Shown here: piece after piece, positions 49,222-57,221 of the stretch
Numbering within the stretch: the stretch's first letter is position 1
Layout: the number at the start of each line of letters is the position of its first letter
Assembly: GCA_945870425.1 (NCBI GenBank)
Contig: CAMBSD010000004.1
Span: 147,587-211,586, forward strand
Origin: Chitinophaga pinensis
GTDB lineage: Bacteria > Bacteroidota > Bacteroidia > UKL13-3
Length of the DNA: 64,000 nt
Direction of reading: 5' to 3'
The notes under the pieces: generated by a model
What the model was told of the DNA's origin: nothing
The model's database searches: none
What the model saw: only the letters and a program-made list of their open reading frames with translations
Translations under genes and position numbers: made by a program

Positions 49222-50073
49222 ATGAATTCTATTAAAACCATAGCCATTGCAGGTGCTGGAACCATGGGTTCTGGTATTGCTCAGGTTTGTGCAACAGCAG
49301 GATATAAAACCATTCTTTTTGATATTAACCCTGCTATGCTCGATAAAGCAAAGGCATCCAACGAAAAGGGCTTGAACTTTTTGGTTGACAAAAACAAAAT
49401 TTCGGCTGATAAACGAGATGATGTAATCAGCCTTATTTCATACACCGCCAATGTAAAAGAATTAATAGCAGACTTGATAATAGAGGCCGTGGTTGAGCGT
49501 TTAGATATCAAACATTCATTTTTTAATGAGGTGGCAGCTATTAATAAACCAGATTGCATTTTAGCAACCAATACATCTTCTATCCCTGTTACACAAGTAG
49601 CAGCCAAGATTCCGAATCCAGAAAGGGTATTGGGCATCCATTTTTTCAACCCCGCACCTATCATGAAATTGGTAGAGATTATTAGCGGTGCTCATACGGA
49701 TGATAAGATTGCACAACGATGCAAAGCTCTCATAGAAGGTATGGGAAAAACTTGCGTAATGGCCAAAGATGCTCCGGGCTTTATTGTTAACCGTGTGGCT
49801 CGTCACTATTATGTAGAAGGATTAAAGGTGCTTGAAGAGAACGTAGCAAGTCATGAAGATATTGATGCCTTGCTCGAAAGTTCTGGTTTTAAAATGGGTC
49901 CGTTTAGGTTAATGGATTTGATAGGCGTGGATACGAATTTTTCTGTAACCTCGTCTATTTACAATTTGTTTCATCAAGACGGAAAGTTCAGACCTAGTCG
50001 TATACAGCAACAAAAAGTGGATGCGGGTCTACATGGCAGAAAATCTGGAAAGGGATTTTATACCTATGAATAA
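49222..50073 (+). CDS. 3-hydroxybutyryl-CoA dehydrogenase
   Basis: A 283-residue NAD-dependent enzyme oxidising 3-hydroxyacyl-CoA (Hbd/PaaH group). The Rossmann motif is IAIAGAGTMGSGIAQ (7-21). The catalytic His lies in GIHFFNPAPIMKLVEII, and DAPGFIVNRVARHYY and GPFRLMDLIGVD are family signatures. The C-terminus ends GRKSGKGFYTYE. It probably acts in fatty acid or butyrate-type metabolism. The next gene overlaps its last codons. Confidence 0.93.
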   Translation: MNSIKTIAIAGAGTMGSGIAQVCATAGYKTILFDINPAMLDKAKASNEKGLNFLVDKNKISADKRDDVISLISYTANVKELIADLIIEAVVERLDIKHSFFNEVAAINKPDCILATNTSSIPVTQVAAKIPNPERVLGIHFFNPAPIMKLVEIISGAHTDDKIAQRCKALIEGMGKTCVMAKDAPGFIVNRVARHYYVEGLKVLEENVASHEDIDALLESSGFKMGPFRLMDLIGVDTNFSVTSSIYNLFHQDGKFRPSRIQQQKVDAGLHGRKSGKGFYTYE

Positions 50074-50533
50074 AATGCTCATTGCCTTGGTTGCGGGCAT
50101 TTGTCTTTTTTCGGGTTGTAGCAAAAGCAGCAATGGGATTGATCCAACTACTGATTTTTTCCCTGCACTTAACGTTGATTTTTATATCAATTTAGGTTTA
50201 CCCTCTGCTTCACCACTGCTTTTTCCTCAAGGTTGGATTTACCAACAAGGAGGATACCGCGGTATTATCGTGTATCGCAATTTTGATGAATATTTGGCCT
50301 TTGATAGAACCTGTCCTTACAAAACTGATAGCTCATGCAGCTATGTAAGCGTAGATAGTAACAATACATATATGCGATGTGGTCAATACAACAAGAGCTT
50401 CACCAAGTGCTGCGACTCGCGTTTTTATTTGTTGAATGGTACTGTTCAACAAGGCCCTGCTAATAGGCCCCTGAAACAATATTATGTAAGACAGGAAGGA
50501 AATAGCCTTCATGTTACAAGTTCACCTTTTTAA
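50066..50533 (+). CDS. Rieske-like lipoprotein with altered ligands
   Basis: A 155-residue lipoprotein (lipobox LFSGC, C18) with the fold pattern of a Rieske domain (GGYRGIIVYRNFDEYLAFDRTCPY, NGTVQQGPANRPLKQY, read in pieces). The cluster motifs CxH and CxxH appear as CPY (83-85) and CGQY (105-108): both His ligands are Tyr. Extra cysteines C91, C115 and C116 are present. It more likely binds zinc or nothing. The ATG at 50066 overlaps the dehydrogenase by 8 bp; I prefer it to a start at 50021. Confidence 0.68.
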   Translation: MNKMLIALVAGICLFSGCSKSSNGIDPTTDFFPALNVDFYINLGLPSASPLLFPQGWIYQQGGYRGIIVYRNFDEYLAFDRTCPYKTDSSCSYVSVDSNNTYMRCGQYNKSFTKCCDSRFYLLNGTVQQGPANRPLKQYYVRQEGNSLHVTSSPF

Positions 50534-50545
50534 TCGGCAATATTC

Positions 50546-51715
50546 ATGGCAATTAAGCACGAAATCAGGTTCTTTATTTTTATAGCCCTGGCATTTGCCA
50601 GCGGCATGTTTATGTATGCCACCTTAACTGATGACGATAAGCAAAAACAAGAGTTTGAACAAAACTACCGCATCTATTCTTTGCCCATTCCTCAAAAGGT
50701 AAGCTTTGCGGGAGTAAACATTCCGCTAAAAGAATATGATGTAGCCGAACGCTACGACCGCGAAATATTGACCAATGTGTATTGGCAATCGCAAACCTTA
50801 ATGCTATTAAAACGAAGCCAAAGGTTTTTGCCAACCATTGATAGAATATTAAGAGAAAACAACATCCCTTCTGATTTTAAATACCTAGCTATGGCCGAAA
50901 GTGGCTTGCAAAACGTAAGCTCACCAGCAGGTGCTGCAGGATTTTGGCAGTTCTTGGACAAAACCGCAAAGAGATATAAACTAGATGTAAACGAAGATGT
51001 AGATGAACGCTATCATCTTGAGAAAGCTACACAGGCTGCTTGTTTATACTTTAAAGAAGCTCATGCCATTTTTAATGATTGGGCATTGGTAGCAGCCTCT
51101 TACAACATGGGCATTGAAGGTGTGAGAAGACAAATGCAAAACCAGCAAATGAAAAGCTATTTTGATTTGTACTTAAATGTGGAAACCGCCCGCTATTTGT
51201 TTCGCATTATTGCCATTAAAGATATTTGCGAAAATCCAACAAAATTCGGCTTCCATATCCCCGCAAACCACTATTATAAAGAAGTACCTAGTGTTAAAGT
51301 AAAGGTGGATTTGAGTATTTCACAAATAAGCGAATGGGCCATACACAACAATTGCAATTATAAATTATTAAAACTATTGAATCCTTGGTTGCGTAAAGCT
51401 TATATTAACGTCACACCTGGTAAGACATACTACATTGCCCTACCTAAAGACAGGATTATGCAAAGCGAATTGGCAAATAAGGTAGTAAATGATACGCTTA
51501 GTTTAAGCCAAACCTCATTAGGTGATATGCCAAAAGAAGACCTGATGCCTATTATTGAACATAAAGTTGAAAAAGATGAGAATATTGAAAGCATAGCCAT
51601 CAAATATGCTTTAAAACCTGAGGACATCTGCACATGGAACAACCTAAAAGCAAAACAAAAACTAATTCCAGGCACTGTTCTTAAGATTAATAAGACCAAG
51701 ACGGAGGATGAATAA
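50546..51715 (+). CDS. Membrane-bound lytic transglycosylase (MltD-like)
   Basis: A 389-residue murein-cleaving enzyme. An N-terminal hydrophobic segment (about 7-25) acts as signal or anchor. The SLT domain (about 90-230) has the catalytic Glu in AMAESGLQ, then SPAGAAGFWQF and ASYNMGIEGVRR. One LysM repeat lies at the C-terminus (HKVEKDENIESIAIKY, then WNNLKAKQKLIPGTVLKI), and the segment about 270-315 resembles a second, weaker one. It lies 12 bp after the Rieske-like gene. Confidence 0.9.
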   Translation: MAIKHEIRFFIFIALAFASGMFMYATLTDDDKQKQEFEQNYRIYSLPIPQKVSFAGVNIPLKEYDVAERYDREILTNVYWQSQTLMLLKRSQRFLPTIDRILRENNIPSDFKYLAMAESGLQNVSSPAGAAGFWQFLDKTAKRYKLDVNEDVDERYHLEKATQAACLYFKEAHAIFNDWALVAASYNMGIEGVRRQMQNQQMKSYFDLYLNVETARYLFRIIAIKDICENPTKFGFHIPANHYYKEVPSVKVKVDLSISQISEWAIHNNCNYKLLKLLNPWLRKAYINVTPGKTYYIALPKDRIMQSELANKVVNDTLSLSQTSLGDMPKEDLMPIIEHKVEKDENIESIAIKYALKPEDICTWNNLKAKQKLIPGTVLKINKTKTEDE

Positions 51716-51764
51716 GGTACTCATTTTTTTGCCTACGGTTGAGGCTTCTCATACTTACGATTAG

Positions 51765-51830
51765 TGTTATCACCAACTGCTCCTTATATACTTGGTGACG
51801 CTAAGCTATACAACAACCATTGGCAAAGCT
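51765..51830. repeat. Second repeat family, copy 2 (reverse orientation)
   Basis: Read on the minus strand it contains GGTTGTTG, AGCTTAGCGTCACC and TATATAAGGAGCAGTTGGTG, matching copy 1 at 39552 over about 50 bp. The stem pairs are partly lost. Confidence 0.65.
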
Positions 51831-51898
51831 GTGCATATGAGCCTGCTGCTTGAAAAAAGATAAAAAGTATACTAAAAATAAAGTGTTTCATGTTTAGT

Positions 51899-52075
51899 TT
51901 AATTGCAACTTTTACACAATAAAAATATACCACCAATTATGATAACAATTCCCATTATTATACCTCTAAAATTATATGCTGAGGTGTCATTTTCATCGGC
52001 TGGAATTGCTATAGTAAACCATAAGAGTATTATGCCAAATACTATAAGCCCACAAGAAACATAAAAATTATTCAT
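51899..52075 (-). CDS. Small membrane protein
   Basis: A 58-residue protein with two membrane helices (about 6-22 and 38-55), an acidic middle and a Cys-rich tail (LLCKSCN). I do not recognise it. The start at 52075 (MNNFYVSCG) is preferred; an earlier ATG at 52102 adds a charged stretch. It stands alone between repeats, so it may be a genuine orphan or a chance reading frame. Confidence 0.45.
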   Translation of the reverse strand: MNNFYVSCGLIVFGIILLWFTIAIPADENDTSAYNFRGIIMGIVIIIGGIFLLCKSCN

Positions 52076-52128
52076 ATTCAATTTATTCGTTTTCAGTTTC
52101 AACCTTATCTATTGCCACATCGTTAGCC

Positions 52129-52296
52129 ACTATCTTTAGAGTTAGCGAAGCGCTCTAATGATTTACAATGAAATGAAGTGTCTCCGACACGGTTTGCTAA
52201 AAACATCAGTTTAAATATAAATATAGTTTCATCGAGTTGGAAACTCTATTTTCATTTTTAATCCGCAATCCCCTCTGCAATGGCTTAGCGGAGACT
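52129..52296 (+). repeat. Structured dispersed repeat, diverged copy D
   Basis: TTAGAG pairs with CTCTAA where copy C has GAAGAG and CTCTTC, so both arms changed together. GTGTC/GACAC and GAGTT/AACTC are kept, with a longer spacer between them. The 3' part (CAATCCCCTCTGC) is only loosely similar. Confidence 0.72.
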
Positions 52297-52351
52297 CCTA
52301 CGGATGGTAGGGCTTAGCTATAAACTAAGTCATAACAAATATTTATCTAAA

Positions 52352-53053
52352 CTATTGTATTTTGCCGTCATCGGCAAAACTGTAATAAGAATCACCCGCT
52401 ATGATGATGTGCTCAACTATAGCAATCTCAAGCATCCTACCCGATTCAATCATTTTCTTAGTGAGACTTATATCTGCGTGGCTCGGCTGTAAGTTTCCAG
52501 AAGGATGATTATGACACAAAACAATATTGGTAGACAAATGATCTATTGCCATCTTAAAAACTATCTTAGGATCAACGATGGTAGAGGTTATTCCACCTCC
52601 GCTTACTCTTTTGGCAGCCAAAAGCTGCAATCGGTTATTGAGCAAAAGTACCCAAAACTCTTCATGAGGTAAATCTTGTAAGTAAGGTAAAATCGTTTCG
52701 AAAATACGTTTACTGCTATTAAGCAAGGGCTTCTCTTCAGTAGCCGTATTCTTTCTTCTGCGACCTAGTTCCAATGCCGCAATAATGCTAATGGCTTTGG
52801 CCTCTCCTATTCCCTTAATCTTCTTAAGGTCTTTGATATTAAGTTGCGCCAGGTCATTTAAGCTGTTATTGGCAGTAGCCAATATCTTTTTGCCTAAGTC
52901 AACCGCAGATTCTTCTTTGGTTCCCGTAGCAATCAAAATAGCTATCAATTCGGCATCGCTCAGGCTATGTCTGCCTTTTAACAAAAGCTTCTCGCGCGGT
53001 CGGTCGTCTTCGGCCCATTGTTTTATGCCAAAAGGTTTGTTCTCTTCAGTCAT
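52352..53053 (-). CDS. radC: RadC-family JAB-domain protein
   Basis: A 233-residue protein. The N-terminal helix-hairpin-helix part has LKKIKGIGEAKAISI. The C-terminal JAB domain has the metal site HNHPSGNLQPSHAD with the upstream Glu. The DNA repair role once given to RadC is doubtful; the JAB fold suggests a metalloprotease or nuclease. It lies 15 bp behind the TPR gene and may be read with it. Confidence 0.9.
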   Translation of the reverse strand: MTEENKPFGIKQWAEDDRPREKLLLKGRHSLSDAELIAILIATGTKEESAVDLGKKILATANNSLNDLAQLNIKDLKKIKGIGEAKAISIIAALELGRRRKNTATEEKPLLNSSKRIFETILPYLQDLPHEEFWVLLLNNRLQLLAAKRVSGGGITSTIVDPKIVFKMAIDHLSTNIVLCHNHPSGNLQPSHADISLTKKMIESGRMLEIAIVEHIIIAGDSYYSFADDGKIQ

Positions 53054-53068
53054 AAAACAAATTAAAAC

Positions 53069-53680
53069 TTATTTATTGCACATTGCAAGTCCCTCTTGGG
53101 CAGATTTGCTGCTAGGCGTATTCATCAGAGCTCTTTCAAACAAACTTTTTGCTTCTGTTTTATCGCCAAGTGAATAGTTGTTCCAAGCGCTCATCAAAAG
53201 ACAATCATAGTCAAAAGGATACATTTGAAGAACAGTGTCAAAATGTTTTTGTGCTGAAGCATAGTTTTTTCGGTTATAATAAATCAATCCTGTTCTATAA
53301 TTTACCAGTGTATTTTTAGCATCTATGGCAAGTATCAATCTATATTGATTCAACACTTCATCCCATTTATTTTGAGCCGATAAAGGATAAACCAAACCCA
53401 ATTTGGCTTCGATAGAATAAGCATGCAAGGCAGTGGCTTTTTGATAATATACAATAGCATCGTTGTATCTACCAACCTCATATAATAACCAACCTAAGCG
53501 CAGGTTCATTTCATAAGACTTGGAATCATACACGGCCGTAATTTCATCAGCAGCTTTTTGGTATTGCTTGCTATTTTCAAGGGTGTAACTTTTAGAGAAT
53601 GCATTCTTGATGGCTTCTGCATTTTGAGCAAAGGCAATTTGCAAGCTAAATGATAGTAAGATGGTGATTAAGGTTTTCAT
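53069..53680 (-). CDS. Exported TPR protein of the envelope cassette
   Basis: A 203-residue protein with signal peptide MKTLITILLSFSLQIAFA. About five tetratricopeptide repeats follow (DAIVYYQKATALHAYSIEAK and NYASAQKHFDTVLQMYPFDY are typical). It overlaps the barrel gene by 4 bp (ATGA). It is probably a periplasmic scaffold for the barrel protein and part of the PqqD/ATP-grasp cassette. Confidence 0.8.
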   Translation of the reverse strand: MKTLITILLSFSLQIAFAQNAEAIKNAFSKSYTLENSKQYQKAADEITAVYDSKSYEMNLRLGWLLYEVGRYNDAIVYYQKATALHAYSIEAKLGLVYPLSAQNKWDEVLNQYRLILAIDAKNTLVNYRTGLIYYNRKNYASAQKHFDTVLQMYPFDYDCLLMSAWNNYSLGDKTEAKSLFERALMNTPSSKSAQEGLAMCNK

Positions 53681-55065
53681 AAATTGTATTTGATTCCGAT
53701 GGCTAATAAATGATTGTTATAATTGTTGTAGTTGCTTGTATAGTTTGTTTTGTCGATATAAGTTACATAATTACTTTGCCTTAAGGAGTACCTATAAGTT
53801 AGATACAAGATAAGGTTTTTGCTCATGGTATAAAAAAGTGTGCTACCTGTTCTACAGATGGTTTTATCTGTGATATTGTTTACCAATTGCCCATTCATCT
53901 CGGTGGTATTGGTCAAGTCTCCATAAAGCACATGTGCCGAAATCCATAGCTTCTTTGTAGCTCTGAAGGTAGATTCAATACTTGGTATGTATTGCATATC
54001 ACTGCTCTGACTCAATACTGTCAACTGAGCGCCAAAGACTAGATTGGTATTGCCCTTTGGATACCAGTATATATTGGCATTTCCTTGTAGCTGTGTTTTA
54101 CTGCTTAGGTTGGAGTAGCTGGCACCAAGGCCCAGTTTAAACTTCCTAATCTCTTTTTCGATACTAGCTCCTAAAACATAGTTTACATTACTATTAGTTG
54201 CTGAACTAAATATATAATTGGTTTGAACAGCCACATTCGTATCAACCATAAAAATAGTAGTGTCATAGCTTGGTGTAATGGTGGTATATTGGTTAAAAAT
54301 AAAATTTCCAAAAAGCTTTAATGAATACATCCTTGGTAACACAAAAGAAGTTTGAAAATAAAATTGCTGTTGACCAATCTTATTGTCAATGATATGAGTG
54401 GTGTCTGTTCTTGCATCTAATAGGGAATAGCTTTTAGCTTGTATTTTTTCTTCTCTATTGGTCTGAATGGCATCACATCCCAAAATGATATGCATAAAAC
54501 GATTCGCTTGAATACTTATTACTACTTGGGCAAAACTCAAATCTCTATTCAATATTTGTTGTCCATATTCTTTGTTGTCAATAATGTTGTTATTGGCATT
54601 AAGCGAATAGTTATCACTTGTTTGGTAACCGCCACCTAAATCAATGCTGCTAATAAATTTATTCTTTGGAATTAAATAATACTCCTTCTCTTCATCAGAA
54701 AACAAAGCCGCATAATACCTTGCCCTTTGGTAGTTGGCTGTATTCAAATAATTATGATATAACATCAATTTTGCATCCACGTCCATAGGATTGTTGTTAT
54801 ATAATAATTGATATTGAATAGTTGATGTTAGAAAATCTTCTTTCATAAAATAGGCATAAGCCAAGCGCTTTCTAATGGCAATGGTTTCAAAGCCATTGTT
54901 AATTGCTTCTTTCGCATTCACTATCAATCCATCCCAATCAGCCTTCAGATAATTGTCGTAGGTTAACGACTCGTAATCAATGGTCGCAATACTATCTGCT
55001 GTTTGTGCTTGGCTATAGAAAGTGGTGGAAAAAATAATAATCAAAATGATTATTGTGCTTCGCAT
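53677..55065 (-). CDS. Outer-membrane barrel protein with N-terminal TPR-like region
   Basis: A 462-residue protein with signal peptide (TIIILIIIFSTTFYSQAQ). Residues ~30-130 are helical and TPR-like (KRLAYAYFMKEDFLTSTIQY). The rest (about 140-462) alternates short polar and hydrophobic strands and ends in a typical barrel C-terminus (LLAIGIKYNL). It resembles YaiO-type outer-membrane proteins. It overlaps the UT-M23 gene by 16 bp. Confidence 0.7.
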   Translation of the reverse strand: MRSTIIILIIIFSTTFYSQAQTADSIATIDYESLTYDNYLKADWDGLIVNAKEAINNGFETIAIRKRLAYAYFMKEDFLTSTIQYQLLYNNNPMDVDAKLMLYHNYLNTANYQRARYYAALFSDEEKEYYLIPKNKFISSIDLGGGYQTSDNYSLNANNNIIDNKEYGQQILNRDLSFAQVVISIQANRFMHIILGCDAIQTNREEKIQAKSYSLLDARTDTTHIIDNKIGQQQFYFQTSFVLPRMYSLKLFGNFIFNQYTTITPSYDTTIFMVDTNVAVQTNYIFSSATNSNVNYVLGASIEKEIRKFKLGLGASYSNLSSKTQLQGNANIYWYPKGNTNLVFGAQLTVLSQSSDMQYIPSIESTFRATKKLWISAHVLYGDLTNTTEMNGQLVNNITDKTICRTGSTLFYTMSKNLILYLTYRYSLRQSNYVTYIDKTNYTSNYNNYNNHLLAIGIKYNL

Positions 55066-57209
55066 AGGGCTATCGTTTTTTTATTGTTTTCAAGGATTTC
55101 AATTTTATAGAAACCATTTGAATTAAGTAATATTGTATAATTGTTTTTATGTAAAATTAAATTGGCCATTCTTGTCACTGACGAAGACTTTAACTCAATT
55201 TTTGAGGTGTAATGCATATCATCAGCAAAGGCATACACCATGTTGTATTTTGATTTAACTATCTGAACAAAAGGAACCGTTAGATCTTCAAACCATTGTA
55301 CAATAAAATTGGTTTTATGAAGCATGGGGTATTTTTCATCAAGGCTCAATTCTGAATAATATCCCAAAAATACTTTATAACAACTTAGGTAAAAGTGATA
55401 TAAAAACGACTTTCTATTTCCTTCAAAATGATTGAACCTAAATACTACACCATCATTCTCAACCCTAGCTAAACTATTGGTTTCAGGGCACCAAATGTTA
55501 ATACGGTTCCAGGCATCTGTATACACCTCCCAATTCTCAATATTACCGTTCCAATTCCAACGTAATTTCTTGCCCGGAATAAAATAAAAGGCCGCTTTCA
55601 ACAATGGGTTTATTTCGGGATTTAGAATGGTTTGACCTTCTTTGGGCACTTCAAATATCTTTAAATCAAACTTCTTGTTTTCTTTAACGATATAGGAGGC
55701 TATGGGATAATCAAAAGTTTTTGCACCCAAAACAGGAACTGTTTGCAATTGAAAATGGATGTGGGGCTCAGGTGAACGACCCGAACTGCCGCACAGTGCA
55801 ATAGGTTCGCCACGTTTCACATAATCACCTACCTTTACTTTAAAGCTCTCTTTTTTGATGTGTGACACTTGAGAATACAAACCATTTCCATGATTTAAGA
55901 TGATGCTATTACCCCAATTTTGTTTGGTGTTTACATCGGCTATTTCGTTGTCATCAATATTGTCTACAATGTTTTCCACATAAGCATCTCCTGAAGCAAG
56001 CACAGGTTTGTTATAACAATAAAAATCTTCTACCTTGTTACCAGGTAATGTATATGATTTCATCTCATCATCGAGAATAATAAAATCAAGGGCTTTACTC
56101 CAATCTCCTATATGTGTAATCTTTCCATCATGTCCTTGACTCAGCATCCACTCACCCCAAAAAGGTAATGAAACAGGATAGTATTTGTAAAATCTACGAT
56201 TGTCATTGGATGAAATAAATTCATATAAATTTTTCTCTGGTGATGAATGCTGCCATTCAACTGCATGTATTCTTTTACCGTTGGTTCTCCATTTCAATGC
56301 ATATAAGAAAAATAAAGTAGTGATGGTAAATGAAAAAGTGAATGCTGGCAAATTAAAAACACTTAACATTTCACTCGAGCCATAGTGAATTAGTGTAACC
56401 AAAGGCACAATGGCTATCACCATCAAATAAGACCAAATATTGGGAACAATAAAAAACCCTCCAATGGCTATGGCAAAAAAGATAAAGTTTGATCCCACAA
56501 ATAGGTTTACCAAATCATTGGTATCAATACCCACAAGGCGATAAATAGAAAATGCAGTTAAAAATCCCAAGCATGCCAAGGTGAAAGAAATGCGAGAGTA
56601 TAAAAACAAGCCCACAGCTATGATTGCACCCACCAAGAAATTACTTTGAAAGAACACAGCTCCTAAGGAACGACAAAAGATAACAGCCATCTTTGGCACC
56701 TGCAACAGGTTCACTTGGTTAACTTTGAAAATATAATCGGACAAAAAAGGATATGAACCCACGTGAAAAGGAAGCAGATGTGTAAAAAATTTTGCAGCCA
56801 ATATGATTAACCACATGGAAAACAAAAAGGGCAAACCCATATATGGTAATTGATACTTTGATAGAAAGCCATGCAAACCTATTGATAAAATTAAACACAA
56901 GGCACTCATCATGAAAAGCATCAAAAAGAAAACCGAGTTCATTTCAAACAATGAACCCAATCCCATTCCTACCATAGCACTGTTAAAACCATAAGCACCT
57001 TCGCGAATGGTATGTGGATTTAAGGTAAAAATATCGGCCATGATATTGGTGATAAGCACCGCCAAAAGGCCTGATATACCAATAACTGGATTGACAAAGG
57101 AAGCAAGCATCAACAGCAGACCATACCAAGAGCTACGTGCAAAAAATATCTGCGAATAACTATATAGTATGCCGTGCCATTGTCTATCTATGATTTCCTT
57201 CCACCTCAC
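55050..57209 (-). CDS. Urea transporter fused to M23 peptidase
   Basis: A 719-residue fusion. About residues 20-305 form a ten-helix urea-channel domain: the first UT repeat shows EGAYGFNSAMVGMGLGSLF (70-88) and the second FVGSNFIFFAIAIGGFF (237-253). A soluble M23 (LytM) domain follows (about 345-515) with a complete zinc site: H366 and D375 in THIGDWSKALDF, H450 in SQVSHI, and H483/H485 in PHIHF. A further ~200 residues have no recognised fold. It may pass a small amide across the membrane and hydrolyse a peptide bond outside. Confidence 0.83.
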   Translation of the reverse strand: MRWKEIIDRQWHGILYSYSQIFFARSSWYGLLLMLASFVNPVIGISGLLAVLITNIMADIFTLNPHTIREGAYGFNSAMVGMGLGSLFEMNSVFFLMLFMMSALCLILSIGLHGFLSKYQLPYMGLPFLFSMWLIILAAKFFTHLLPFHVGSYPFLSDYIFKVNQVNLLQVPKMAVIFCRSLGAVFFQSNFLVGAIIAVGLFLYSRISFTLACLGFLTAFSIYRLVGIDTNDLVNLFVGSNFIFFAIAIGGFFIVPNIWSYLMVIAIVPLVTLIHYGSSEMLSVFNLPAFTFSFTITTLFFLYALKWRTNGKRIHAVEWQHSSPEKNLYEFISSNDNRRFYKYYPVSLPFWGEWMLSQGHDGKITHIGDWSKALDFIILDDEMKSYTLPGNKVEDFYCYNKPVLASGDAYVENIVDNIDDNEIADVNTKQNWGNSIILNHGNGLYSQVSHIKKESFKVKVGDYVKRGEPIALCGSSGRSPEPHIHFQLQTVPVLGAKTFDYPIASYIVKENKKFDLKIFEVPKEGQTILNPEINPLLKAAFYFIPGKKLRWNWNGNIENWEVYTDAWNRINIWCPETNSLARVENDGVVFRFNHFEGNRKSFLYHFYLSCYKVFLGYYSELSLDEKYPMLHKTNFIVQWFEDLTVPFVQIVKSKYNMVYAFADDMHYTSKIELKSSSVTRMANLILHKNNYTILLNSNGFYKIEILENNKKTIALCEAQ

Positions 57210-57221
57210 AATACAAGTGAA

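Noticed and set aside
51899..52102. Discarding the small membrane protein altogether
   Set aside because: Kept at low confidence, because two clean membrane helices in 58 residues are less likely by chance, even though no homologue is recalled.
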